Source: DATJWY01 sp035500775
GTDB taxonomy: Bacteria > Pseudomonadota > Alphaproteobacteria > Acetobacterales > Acetobacteraceae
Direction of reading: 5' to 3'
DNA length: 31,468 nt
Assembly: GCA_035500775.1 (NCBI GenBank)
Contig: DATJWY010000005.1
Location: 1 to 31,468 of the forward strand
The first letter of the stretch is position 1; each line of letters starts with the position of its first letter. The notes below the pieces were generated by a model. The model saw only the letters and a list, made by a program, of their open reading frames with translations. It searched no databases and had not been told where the DNA came from. Positions 23,477-31,319 of the stretch are shown here, in pieces. The translations under genes were made by a program, and so were the position numbers.

Positions 23477-23623
23477 CCACGGCGGGCTACCATCCGCGGC
23501 GGCCCAGGGGGAGATTGCCGGGGCATTGCCCGGCGGGAACACCGTCGCGCGTTGCGCGAAACCAGCGAGTCTCCCACGCGCTAACGGGTTATGCTGCACG
23601 CCAGACACAACCGGGAGACGAGG

Positions 23624-24247
23624 ATGGCGGACCAGGACCTGATCGAGCGGCTGAGCCGGGCGCGGATCGTGCCGGTGGTGCGGACCAGCCGGCTTGAGAC
23701 GGCGGAAACCGTGGTGCGCTGGCTGCGCGACGCCGGGCTGCGCGTGTTCGAGATCACCCTGACCGTGCCGGATGCCCCGACCCTGATCCAGCGGCTGGCG
23801 CAGGAGCCCGGCCTGCTGATCGGCGCCGGCACCGTGCCGAACGTCGCCGCGGCGCGCGCCTGCCTGGAGGCGGGGGCGCGATTCCTCGTCGCCCCCTGGG
23901 TAGATGCGTCGCTGGCCGGCCCGGCGCGGGCGGCGGGCGCGCTGCTGATGCTGGGCGCGATGACGCCCACCGAGGTGCGGGCCGCGCTCTCCGCCGGGGC
24001 GGACGTGGTGAAGATCTTTCCGGCGCGCTCGGCCGGCGGGCCGGCGCATATCAAGGCGCTGCGCAGCGTGTTCCCGGGCGTGACCTTCTGCCCGACCGGC
24101 GGGGTCGAGCCCGCGCAGGTGCCGGCCTATCTGGAGGCCGGGGCAGGCTTCGTTGGTATCGGCGGCGCGCTGGTGGACGAAAAGCACGTGCTGGCCGGGG
24201 ATCGCGCGGCGGTCGAGGCGGCGGTGCAGGTGGCGCTGGGGGCGTGA
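23624..24247 (+). CDS. eda: KDPG/KHG-type aldolase
   Basis: A 207-residue class I aldolase that would cleave 2-keto-3-deoxy-6-phosphogluconate to pyruvate and glyceraldehyde-3-phosphate. Visible: catalytic Glu 43 in FEITLTV, GAGTV (67-71), Schiff-base Lys 130 in VVKIFPA, and CPTGGV (156-161). E. coli Eda has Arg directly after EVTL; here that position is Thr 47, so substrate preference may differ (KHG, KDPGal or another sugar acid). The ATG at 23624 follows GGGAGACGAGG. No edd or other Entner-Doudoroff gene is adjacent in the window. It ends in a block of palindromes and converges on the Dyp peroxidase gene. Confidence 0.85.
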   Translation: MADQDLIERLSRARIVPVVRTSRLETAETVVRWLRDAGLRVFEITLTVPDAPTLIQRLAQEPGLLIGAGTVPNVAAARACLEAGARFLVAPWVDASLAGPARAAGALLMLGAMTPTEVRAALSAGADVVKIFPARSAGGPAHIKALRSVFPGVTFCPTGGVEPAQVPAYLEAGAGFVGIGGALVDEKHVLAGDRAAVEAAVQVALGA

Positions 24248-24271
24248 TCCGAGGCTTCGCCCCGAACCCCA

Positions 24272-24361
24272 CCAGGAGGCGTTGCCTCCTGGGCCTCCAC
24301 CCAAGGCCGGCGGCCTTTGGAAACCATTAACTTGTGCGGGTCCGGGGGCGCTCGCCCCCGG
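24272..24361. repeat. GC-rich palindromes between convergent genes (modular family)
   Basis: Hairpins: ccaggaggc gtt gcctcctgg (24272-24292), aaggccg/cggcctt (24303-24317), and ccgggggcg ctc gcccccgg (24342-24361), the last followed by cttt. The order, with the intervening ccaaaggcc...ggaaacc motif, is the reverse complement of the block at 9993-10066. The block lies between the convergent eda and Dyp peroxidase genes and may end both transcripts. Confidence 0.7.
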
Positions 24362-24374
24362 CTTTACCTTCCGA

Positions 24375-25691
24375 TCAGAACAGCCCCTGCCCGATAAAAC
24401 CGCCTTCCTGAACACCAGGCGGGATCGCAAACAGACCGCTACCGGTATGCGTGGTGTATTGGTTCAGCGCGTCCAGCCTCGACATCGGTTCAAAGATCTT
24501 GATGAAACCCGTGCGTGGATCGCGCTGGTAGCCGATGAACAGCAGCCCCGCATCGTATTCCAGACCTTGCCGCCATGGTGGCCAACGCTCGGCGACGACG
24601 TTGACGCCGTCATTATATGAGAATGCCCGGCGCAGGATCTGCGCTCCACCGTTGCTCGCCGCCGCCGCCAGACGCACATGTGCGTTCTGCGCGATGACCG
24701 GGTTGCCATCTCCATCCACCGCATCGAGGTCGGGCGGATCGAACTCGCTCTTCCCGCCGATCGGAGCGCCGGAATATTTGTGCCGGCCCATGGTTTCCTC
24801 CTGGAAGGAGACATCGGTGTTGTCCCAGTGCTCCAGCATGATGCGAATGCGGCGGACGACCAAATAGGTCCCGTTGCGCATCCAGGACGGGCCTTCGCCG
24901 GCCACCCAAACGACATCCTCAAGGCTGGCCGGGTTGGTTTTGGCGGTTTCGCCGGTCCTTCTCGGGATCGGGTTCTGCGTGCCATCGCGGAAGCCCATCA
25001 GGTTGCGCGGCGTATCCCCGGCCGCGAAATCGGCGATAAAACCGGCCTGGGTCCAACGCAGCCGCGCCGTGCCGTTCGCGAGACGCGCCATCTGGCGGAC
25101 GGCGTGAAACGCCACCTGCGGATCATCGGCGCAAGCCTGCACCGACAGATCGCCACCGGTGCGCGCCGGCTCCAACTGGTCGCCGTTGAAGGCCGGCAAA
25201 TCGACCAGCGCCTCGGGCCGCCTGGCGCGCAGACCGTAACGATCCCTGCCCTCATGTTCGAACACGCCGGCACCGAAGCCGAACGTCATGGTCAGGCGGG
25301 ATGCGTCCAGCCCCATCGTCTCGCCGCTATCCGCGCCAGGTGCGTCGAGTGAACCGCCCAGCGGGGCGCCGGTGTCGCCACGGGGCAGTCTTGCCGCTGC
25401 CGCCGTCCACACCTTCATCAGGCGCACCAATTCGCTTGGCTTCTCCGTGACGAGATCGAAAGCGGCGAAATAGGTGTGCTTCTGCCTCTCCGTGACGATG
25501 CCGCCCTGGTGTGTGGCGTAGAACGGCTCTTGCGTCTGCCGGCCACCGCTACGGCCCGAGATCGAGAGACCCGTTTCCATTGCCGTTCCGGCCGCCTTGG
25601 CATGTCCCATCGCGGCGACCAGACCGCCGGCAGCACCCAGAAGACCAGCGCCCAGGAGGCCCCGGCGGGAAGCAAACGGACAACCACTCAT
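24375..25691 (-). CDS. Dyp-type peroxidase, EfeB/deferrochelatase-like
   Basis: A 438-residue heme peroxidase. The N-terminus has a twin-arginine signal (ASRRGLLGAGLLGAAGGLVA), so the folded, heme-loaded enzyme is exported by Tat. The Dyp signature GFRDGTQN (233-240) carries the catalytic Asp 236; His 338 in QNAHVRLA is the likely heme ligand. KYSGAPIGGKSEFDPPDL and FIGYQRDPRTGFI are also typical. E. coli EfeB works with EfeU/EfeO in iron uptake, but no efeU or efeO is here, so a general peroxidase role is equally possible. The ATG at 25691 lies 10 bases past the stop of the upstream propeller gene, with AGGG upstream, so the two genes form an operon. Confidence 0.9.
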   Translation of the reverse strand: MSGCPFASRRGLLGAGLLGAAGGLVAAMGHAKAAGTAMETGLSISGRSGGRQTQEPFYATHQGGIVTERQKHTYFAAFDLVTEKPSELVRLMKVWTAAAARLPRGDTGAPLGGSLDAPGADSGETMGLDASRLTMTFGFGAGVFEHEGRDRYGLRARRPEALVDLPAFNGDQLEPARTGGDLSVQACADDPQVAFHAVRQMARLANGTARLRWTQAGFIADFAAGDTPRNLMGFRDGTQNPIPRRTGETAKTNPASLEDVVWVAGEGPSWMRNGTYLVVRRIRIMLEHWDNTDVSFQEETMGRHKYSGAPIGGKSEFDPPDLDAVDGDGNPVIAQNAHVRLAAAASNGGAQILRRAFSYNDGVNVVAERWPPWRQGLEYDAGLLFIGYQRDPRTGFIKIFEPMSRLDALNQYTTHTGSGLFAIPPGVQEGGFIGQGLF

Positions 25692-25701
25692 GTCATCAGC
25701 C

Positions 25702-26844
25702 CTAATGCGCCAGAACCAAGGTGTTGTTCTCGTCTTCCACATAGTAGAAGCCGTCGCCCGCTGGCGTCATGGCGATGCCGAACAGGTCGCCTGAGCCAGG
25801 AGGCGATTGTGCCTTGTTCGGATCGATCCACTGCGCGTACATCTGGTGACCGTCGGCGGGATCAATCTCGACAACCTGGCCATTCAACCCGTTGACCGCG
25901 ACCAGATGACCATTCGGCGCCAGCGCAAGCGCCAGCGGCCGCTTCAGGAAGCCGTTGCTGGTTACTTCGCGCCCGATTCCGGCGCTGCTGGTCCGGGTCG
26001 TGGCGCTGTCGATCGCCGCAATGCGGTTGCCGATCGCATCCGAAACATAAAGTGTATCATTTGCCCCGAGCGCCAAACCGGTCGGACCGATGGTGAACAC
26101 ATCCTTGTCGGCCTGCTCGGCGAAGCCGTCGGCAATCACGGTCTGGCGGTCGATCCTCGGCGCCTGACCGGGCGGGATCGTCAGCTCCAGGCGCAGCACC
26201 GTCGCCTTCTTCACCACGTCCTGTCCCGGTGCCCCGACGCCGAAGCCGGTGTTGCTGACGAAGAGCGTGGCCGAGGTGCCGCGATCCACGACCGCCATGT
26301 TGCCCCATGGGCCGTTGATGGTGGGGCCGGTCCACACGCTTGCCAGCTTGCCCTGGGAATCCAGCACCAGGAGGCAGCCATCGCCCTTGGTCGCGGTGGT
26401 GCCGTCCTGGCTCGGCAGGCTGCCGACGATGACCCAGCCCGATTTCAGCATGGTCATCGCCGTGGTCAGCCCGATGCCCCCGGGGCATTGCGGGAGATGC
26501 CGCGGGAGGCTGGCGAACAGGCTCAGCGTCTTTGTGCCCGGGTTATAATCCACGATCGTGGTGCCGAGCCCCTGCAAATTGCCGCTGTTGTTGAAGTTGG
26601 TGACCAGCACGTCGTCCTTCTGGACCTTGCCGGCGGAAACCGGGGCAACGACGACCGCATACGGGTTCTGATCGCCGTTGGCGGGGGTGGTGGAGGTCAG
26701 CACGGTGTGGCGGCGCACCGTCTCCAGGAACCCGTGCGAGGCGGTGTCCGCCGCCGCGGTTTGCGCCAGCGCGCCGCCTTGCCACACCACGGTCAGCAGG
26801 CAAGCGGCGGGGATGGTTCGATAAAGCGTTGACCGACAGGACAT
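25702..26844 (-). CDS. Exported beta-propeller (NHL-like) protein
   Basis: A 380-residue protein with a signal peptide (MSCRSTLYRTIPAACLLTVV and onward, probable cut after ALAQ at about 28). The mature part consists of repeating propeller blades: FTIGPTGLALGANDTLYVSD, NRIAAIDSAT, RPLALALAPNGHLVAVNGLN and GQVVEIDPADG, which is NHL/SMP-30-like. Such propellers act as binding scaffolds or small-molecule enzymes; no catalytic residues could be assigned. It is the first gene of an operon with the Dyp peroxidase, so a joint periplasmic role such as electron donor or substrate capture is inferred. GGAG lies 7 bases before the ATG. Confidence 0.8.
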   Translation of the reverse strand: MSCRSTLYRTIPAACLLTVVWQGGALAQTAAADTASHGFLETVRRHTVLTSTTPANGDQNPYAVVVAPVSAGKVQKDDVLVTNFNNSGNLQGLGTTIVDYNPGTKTLSLFASLPRHLPQCPGGIGLTTAMTMLKSGWVIVGSLPSQDGTTATKGDGCLLVLDSQGKLASVWTGPTINGPWGNMAVVDRGTSATLFVSNTGFGVGAPGQDVVKKATVLRLELTIPPGQAPRIDRQTVIADGFAEQADKDVFTIGPTGLALGANDTLYVSDAIGNRIAAIDSATTRTSSAGIGREVTSNGFLKRPLALALAPNGHLVAVNGLNGQVVEIDPADGHQMYAQWIDPNKAQSPPGSGDLFGIAMTPAGDGFYYVEDENNTLVLAH

Positions 26845-26889
26845 TTTTAGCTCCAGGAACCCGAGAACGGCGTCTTCAAGTGAGCGTTA

Positions 26890-26906
26890 TTGCGACGCAT
26901 TCTCAA
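26890..26906. promoter_or_regulatory. Candidate operator upstream of the propeller-peroxidase operon
   Basis: ttgcgacgcattctcaa is an imperfect 17-bp palindrome (TTGnGA-N5-TCnCAA) 46 bases upstream of the operon start. Its spacing resembles Fur-family sites, and an iron link would fit an EfeB-like enzyme. The match to any consensus is weak, so this is a suggestion only. Confidence 0.25.
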
Positions 26907-27215
26907 CTACAGGACTGAACCCGTCGGGTCAACCACGAAGCGACTTTTGGAGCTGGGTGTCGCGCGGATACGCCTCCACGCACCCTTCGGCTCCTGCTCA
27001 AGCGTTGAGGTGTCCACCGAACCGGGACAAGACCAGGGCGTCCAAACCTTTCGACCCCTCGCCTCTGGCGTGGATCGAACAAAGGGCTGGGGGCCAGTGG
27101 GCTTGTGGATATGAGGGCATGTCCACATCTTCTCGAGGAAGCTTGCCCGTCAGTTATAGCGGCCAGGCCAGCAATCGCGCGAAAATGGGCGTTAGCTAAG
27201 GGGAGGACTTGACCA
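26907..27215. other. Intergenic stretch before the small conserved gene
   Basis: About 300 bases with no supported gene. Bases 27055-27085 (cgacccctcgcctctggcgt then ggatcgaac) form a weak hairpin resembling 27489-27520 (ttaacccgccgccttcggcg then cgggtcgaac). The two may be distant copies of another small repeat. Confidence 0.3.
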
Positions 27216-27467
27216 ATGACACGGGGAACGTCTCACGTTGATTTTGAAGCGGCATTGCAAGAGCCCCAGGCCTTCTTTGCTGAGCCGCAAGAGGTTGCTG
27301 ACTATCCTCAACTGTCGCGAGAGCAAAAGCTTGCGATATTGCGCCGGTGGGAGCAGGACGCCATTCGCCTGTCAGCCTCTGAATCAGAGGGGATGGGTGG
27401 CGGCGAGGAGAACATGCTCGGCCGAGTGGAACGCGCACTACTGACGGTGCGTGAAAAATCCAGCTGA
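27216..27467 (+). CDS. Small conserved hypothetical protein
   Basis: An 83-residue soluble protein. The pattern FAEPQEVADYPQLSREQKLA, ILRRWEQDAIRLSASESEGM, GGGEENMLGRVERAL recalls a widespread proteobacterial type of small protein (F--P-eV---p-Ls--eK---L--We-DA--l--AeeEGM-GG), usually annotated as hypothetical. GGGGAGG lies about 10 bases before the ATG, so translation is credible. It stands alone between the peroxidase operon promoter and the repeats before pheS. Function unknown. Confidence 0.75.
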   Translation: MTRGTSHVDFEAALQEPQAFFAEPQEVADYPQLSREQKLAILRRWEQDAIRLSASESEGMGGGEENMLGRVERALLTVREKSS

Positions 27468-27493
27468 CGGCGCACAGGGCGTCGCGACCTTTA

Positions 27494-27557
27494 ACCCGCC
27501 GCCTTCGGCGCGGGTCGAACAAGCTGGGAAGGGTTTCCAAAGGGCTCCGCCCTTTGG
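27494..27557. repeat. GC-rich palindromes before pheS (modular family)
   Basis: acccgc-cgccttcggcg-cgggt (27494-27514) and ccaaagggc tcc gccctttgg (27537-27557) form hairpins. The latter, with its leading gggttt, matches 10041-10066. They follow the small conserved gene and lie upstream of pheS. Confidence 0.65.
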
Positions 27558-27563
27558 CGGGGT

Positions 27564-27636
27564 CCAGGGGCGGAGTGGCCCAAGGTTCCGCCGCTCCGCA
27601 GGAGCGGTGGAATGGCCACGGAGGGAGCGCCCCTGG
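27564..27636. repeat. 73-nt foldable repeat, copy 2
   Basis: Outer stem ccaggggcg/cgcccctgg and middle stem gtggcc/ggccac are as in copy 1 (14911-14983). The inner stem is ttccgccgctcc with ggagcggtggaa around the loop gca, including one G-T pair. The 19 inner bases differ almost completely from copy 1 while the length is unchanged. The unit begins about 97 bases after the small conserved gene's stop and ends about 90 bases before the pheS start, so it may sit in the pheS leader. Confidence 0.7.
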
Positions 27637-27727
27637 CCTTCCCCATCTCCGGCTCCTTGCCGTCCCCACCCCCGGAAGCTATCCAGACCGCCCGCCGCCC
27701 CCCGCCCGGCGGCAACGCGGACGAGAT

Positions 27728-28807
27728 ATGATGCAAGACGACCTGGACGCCCTGAAAGCCGAAACCGAAGCCGCCCTGGCCGAGGCCCGCGACCTGCGCG
27801 CCTGGGACGCGATCCGTGTCGGGGTGCTCGGCAAATCGGGCCGCCTGACCACCCTGCTCAAGGAACTCGGCAAGACGCCGGCGGAGCAGCGGCGGGAGCG
27901 CGGCGCGGCGCTGAACCGGCTCAAGGAGGCGCTGACCGAAGTGATCGAGGCGCGCCGGGTCGCGCTGGAGCAGGAGGCGCTCGCCGCCCGCCTCGCCGCC
28001 GAGCGGCTGGACGTCACCTTGCCGCCGGTTCCCACCGCCCCCGGCCTGGTCCACCCGATCAGCCGCACGCTGGAGGAAATGGCCGCGATCTTCGGCGCCA
28101 TGGGGTTCGAGATCGCCGAAGGTCCGGATGTCGAGACCGACTGGCACAATTTCGGCGCCCTCAACATTCCGGGCCACCACCCGGCCCGCGCCGATCACGA
28201 TACCTTCTACCTGCCCCCGGCGGCCGAGGGCGCCGCGCCGCGCGTGCTGCGCACCCACACCTCGCCGGTGCAGGTCCGCACCATGCTGGAGCGGCAGCCG
28301 CCCTTCCGCGTCATCGTCCCCGGCCGCACCTACCGCGCCGACCATGACGCGACGCACAGCCCGATGTTCCATCAATGCGAGGGCCTGGTGATCGGCCGCG
28401 ACATCACCCTCGCCCATCTCAAGGGCTGCCTGATCGACTTCCTGCGCGCCTTCTTCGGCATCGCCGACCTGCCGGTGCGCTTCCGCGCCAGCTACTTCCC
28501 GTTCACCGAGCCCTCGATGGAGGTGGATATCGGCTGGAACCGCAAGACCGGCGAACTCGGCGGCGGCGGCGACTGGCTGGAGATCCTCGGCAGCGGCATG
28601 GTGCAGCCGAAAGTGCTCGCCAATTGCGGCATCGATCCGCGCGAGTGGCAGGGCTTCGCCTTCGGCATGGGGGTGGAGCGCGTCACCATGCTGAAGCACG
28701 GCATTCCGGACCTGCGTCCGTTCTACGAAAGCGATATACGCTGGCTGCGGCATTACGGCTTCAATCCGCTCGCCCCCGCCATGCTGCATGAGGGGGTCGC
28801 GCCATGA
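27728..28807 (+). CDS. pheS: Phenylalanyl-tRNA synthetase alpha subunit
   Basis: A 359-residue catalytic subunit of the heterotetrameric class II synthetase. An N-terminal coiled-coil arm (about 1-90) binds tRNA. The catalytic domain shows THTSPVQVRTM, motif 2 FRVIVPGRTYRADHDATHSP and FHQCEGLVI, the Gly-rich GGGGDWLEILGSGMVQPKVL, and motif 3 GFAFGMGVERVTMLKHGI near the end. The ATG at 27728 (with a second ATG next to it) gives the normal length; an extension into the upstream repeat was rejected. It overlaps pheT by four bases (ATGA). No attenuator-like Phe-rich leader peptide was recognised upstream. Confidence 0.97.
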   Translation: MMQDDLDALKAETEAALAEARDLRAWDAIRVGVLGKSGRLTTLLKELGKTPAEQRRERGAALNRLKEALTEVIEARRVALEQEALAARLAAERLDVTLPPVPTAPGLVHPISRTLEEMAAIFGAMGFEIAEGPDVETDWHNFGALNIPGHHPARADHDTFYLPPAAEGAAPRVLRTHTSPVQVRTMLERQPPFRVIVPGRTYRADHDATHSPMFHQCEGLVIGRDITLAHLKGCLIDFLRAFFGIADLPVRFRASYFPFTEPSMEVDIGWNRKTGELGGGGDWLEILGSGMVQPKVLANCGIDPREWQGFAFGMGVERVTMLKHGIPDLRPFYESDIRWLRHYGFNPLAPAMLHEGVAP

Positions 28808-31260
28808 AGTTCACGTTCTCCTGGCTCCGCGCGCATCTCGACACCGAGGCGCCGCTCGCCGCGATCACCGAGACGCTGAGCGCCATCGGGCTTGAGGTGG
28901 AAGGCGTCGAGGACCGGGGCGCCGCGCTCGCGCCGTTCCGCATCGCCCATATCCGCGAGGCGGTGCAGCACCCGAACGCCGACCGGCTGCGCGTCTGCAC
29001 CGTCGATATTGGCGGCGAGACCGTCACCGTGGTCTGCGGCGCGCCGAACGCGCGCACCGGCCTCAAGGTGGTGTTCGCCCCGCCCGGCACCTACGTGCCC
29101 GGCGCCAACATCACCCTGAAGATCGGCGAGATCCGCGGCGTGCAGAGCGCCGGCATGCTGGTCAGCTTCCGCGAGCTGGGGCTTGGCGAGGAGCATGAGG
29201 GCATCATCGAGCTGCCGGAGGACGCGCCCACCGGCCAGGGCTACGCCGCCTGGGCCGGGCTGGACGATCCGGTGATCGAGATCGCGGTGACGCCGAACCG
29301 GGGCGACGCGCTCTCGGTGCGCGGCATCGCCCGCGACCTCGCCGCCGCCGGTCTCGGCACGCTGCGCCCCTGGGAGGCCGTGCCGGTGCCGGGACGGTTC
29401 CAGAGCCCGATCACCTGGTCGGGGACGATGCCGGAGGCCTGCCCCTGGGTCCTCGGGCGGCTGATCCGCGGCGTGCGCAACGGACCGAGCCCGGAATGGC
29501 TGCGGCGCCGCCTGCTCGCGATCGGTCTGCGGCCGATCAACGCCCTGGTCGATGTCACCAACTTCCTCACCCACGATATCGGCCGGCCGCTCCACGTGTT
29601 CGACGCCGACAAGGTGAGCGGCGCCGTGCTGACCCTGCGGCCGGGCCAGGGCGAGAGCTTCCGCGCCCTCAATGGCCGCGACGTCACGGTGACGGAAGAA
29701 GATTGCGTCATCGCCGACGCGGCCGGGGTGCAGTCCCTCGCCGGCGTGATCGGCGGCGAGGCGACCGGCGCGGATGAGGGCACGGTCAATGTGTTCGTCG
29801 AATGCGCGCTGTTCGACGCGGTGCGCATCGGCCGCACCGGCCGGCGGCACCAGATCGCGAGCGATGCGCGGCAGCGTTTCGAGCGCGGCATCGACCCGGC
29901 CCTGCTCCCGGCCGGGCTGGAAGCGGCGACCCGGCTGATCCTGGAACTCTGCGGCGGCGAGGCGAGCGAGATCACCGCCGCCGGAACGGAGCCGCACTGG
30001 CAACGCGAGGCGACCTTGCGCTTCGACCGCATCGCCAGCCTCGGCGGCGTCGCCGTGCCGCCGGAGGAAGCGGTGGCTGCGCTGGTGCGGCTTGGCTGCG
30101 CCGTGCGGTCGCGGGACGAAACGCGGGTCACAGTCGCCATCCCCTCCTGGCGCAACGACCTCGCCACAAGCACGGCGCTGGAGCAGGACCCGGCGCTGCC
30201 GCCCGAGCGCGCCGCCGCCGCCGCCGCCGGGGCGGCCGAGGTGGAGCCGGAATGCGACCTGATCGAGGAAGTGCTGCGCCTGCGTGGGCTGGACGGGATC
30301 GCGCCCGTCTCCCTGCCCCCGGTGGCGCCGGTGCCGGTCGCGACGCTGACGCCGCGCCAGGGCCGTTCGGCGCTGGCCCGCCGGATGCTCGCGGCGCGCG
30401 GCTTCGCGGAATGCGTCACCTTCAGCTTCATGCCGGGGCCAGCGGCTTCGCTGTTCGGCGAGGCGACGGCGGCGCTCACCCTCGCCAACCCGATCGCCTC
30501 CGATCTCGATCAGATGCGGCCGACCCCGCTCGCCACCCTGGCGCTGGCGGCGCAGCGCAACGCGGCGCGCGGCACTCCGGATGTGGCGCTGTTCGAGGTG
30601 GGGCCCGGCTTCGCCGCTGACGGCCAGCGCCTGGTCGCCGCCGGGCTGCGCGCCGGGCAGACGCCGCGCCACTGGTCGGCGCCCGCCCGCCCGATGGAGA
30701 CGATGGACGTCAAGGCCGACCTCCTCGCCCTGCTCGCGGCGCTCGGCGTGCCGGTGGAGGCGCTCAGCGTCACCACGGACGCGCCCGGCTTCTACCACCC
30801 CGGCCAGTCCGGCGTGGTGCGGCAGGGGCCGAAGATCGTGCTCGGCACGTTCGGCACGCTGCATCCCTCGGTGCTGGCGGGGCTGGACCTCGCCGGGCCG
30901 GTGGCGGCGTTCGAGCTGTTCCTCGACGCGGTGGCGGACCCGAAGCGGCGCAAGAAGGCGGCGCCGGACCTGCCCGCCTTCCAGCCGGTGAAGCGCGATT
31001 TCGCCTTCCTCGTCGCCTCCGGCGTGACGGCCGAGGCGGTGCTGAAGGCGGCGCGCGGCGCGGAGCGGACGCTGATCGCCGGGGTGTCGCTGTTCGACGT
31101 GTATGAGGGCGACAAGCTGGAGCCGGGGCAGAAATCGCTCGGGCTGGAAGTGGTGTTCCAGCCGCGCGAACGGACGCTGACCGATCAGGAGATCGAGGCG
31201 GCCTGCGCGAAGGTGGTCGCGGCGGTGGCCAAGGCGACCGGGGCAACGCTCAGGGGATGA
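28804..31260 (+). CDS. pheT: Phenylalanyl-tRNA synthetase beta subunit
   Basis: An 818-residue subunit. The domains in order are an EMAP-II-like tRNA-binding OB fold (about 39-150, AHIREAVQHPNADRLRVCTV), the B3/B4 editing domain (about 210-385, with GLRPINALVDVTNF), B5 (about 400-490), the catalytic-like core (about 500-700), and a C-terminal FDX-ACB anticodon-binding domain (about 725-817, QPVKRDFAFLV). Residues about 455-480 are an extra Ala/Glu/Pro-rich stretch (ALEQDPALPPERAAAAAAG) between SWRNDLA and CDLIEEVLRLRG. Most PheT proteins have only a few residues there; I believe it is typical of this bacterial group. Coupled to pheS by a four-base overlap. Confidence 0.97.
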   Translation: MKFTFSWLRAHLDTEAPLAAITETLSAIGLEVEGVEDRGAALAPFRIAHIREAVQHPNADRLRVCTVDIGGETVTVVCGAPNARTGLKVVFAPPGTYVPGANITLKIGEIRGVQSAGMLVSFRELGLGEEHEGIIELPEDAPTGQGYAAWAGLDDPVIEIAVTPNRGDALSVRGIARDLAAAGLGTLRPWEAVPVPGRFQSPITWSGTMPEACPWVLGRLIRGVRNGPSPEWLRRRLLAIGLRPINALVDVTNFLTHDIGRPLHVFDADKVSGAVLTLRPGQGESFRALNGRDVTVTEEDCVIADAAGVQSLAGVIGGEATGADEGTVNVFVECALFDAVRIGRTGRRHQIASDARQRFERGIDPALLPAGLEAATRLILELCGGEASEITAAGTEPHWQREATLRFDRIASLGGVAVPPEEAVAALVRLGCAVRSRDETRVTVAIPSWRNDLATSTALEQDPALPPERAAAAAAGAAEVEPECDLIEEVLRLRGLDGIAPVSLPPVAPVPVATLTPRQGRSALARRMLAARGFAECVTFSFMPGPAASLFGEATAALTLANPIASDLDQMRPTPLATLALAAQRNAARGTPDVALFEVGPGFAADGQRLVAAGLRAGQTPRHWSAPARPMETMDVKADLLALLAALGVPVEALSVTTDAPGFYHPGQSGVVRQGPKIVLGTFGTLHPSVLAGLDLAGPVAAFELFLDAVADPKRRKKAAPDLPAFQPVKRDFAFLVASGVTAEAVLKAARGAERTLIAGVSLFDVYEGDKLEPGQKSLGLEVVFQPRERTLTDQEIEAACAKVVAAVAKATGATLRG

Positions 31261-31292
31261 AGGCCAGGGGCTCCGCCCCGGGCCTTCCTTTT
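31260..31292 (+). terminator. Terminator-like hairpin after pheT
   Basis: aaggcc-a-ggggc tcc gcccc-g-ggcctt followed by cctttt begins on the last base of the pheT stop. It uses the same ggggctccgcccc core as the modular palindromes elsewhere in the window, and is the best case of that family acting as a terminator. Confidence 0.7.
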
Positions 31293-31319
31293 CCTAACGC
31301 TTATCGGAATCCTGCCCAG

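Noticed and set aside
27554..27727. In-frame N-terminal extension of pheS
   Set aside because: It translates the 73-nt repeat; the ATG at 27728 gives the family's normal length.
28753..30864. Very long minus-strand open frame (703 codons) opposite pheT
   Set aside because: Shadow of the high-GC codon pattern of pheT. The translation is His/Arg/Gly/Ala-rich with no domain, and pheT is certain.
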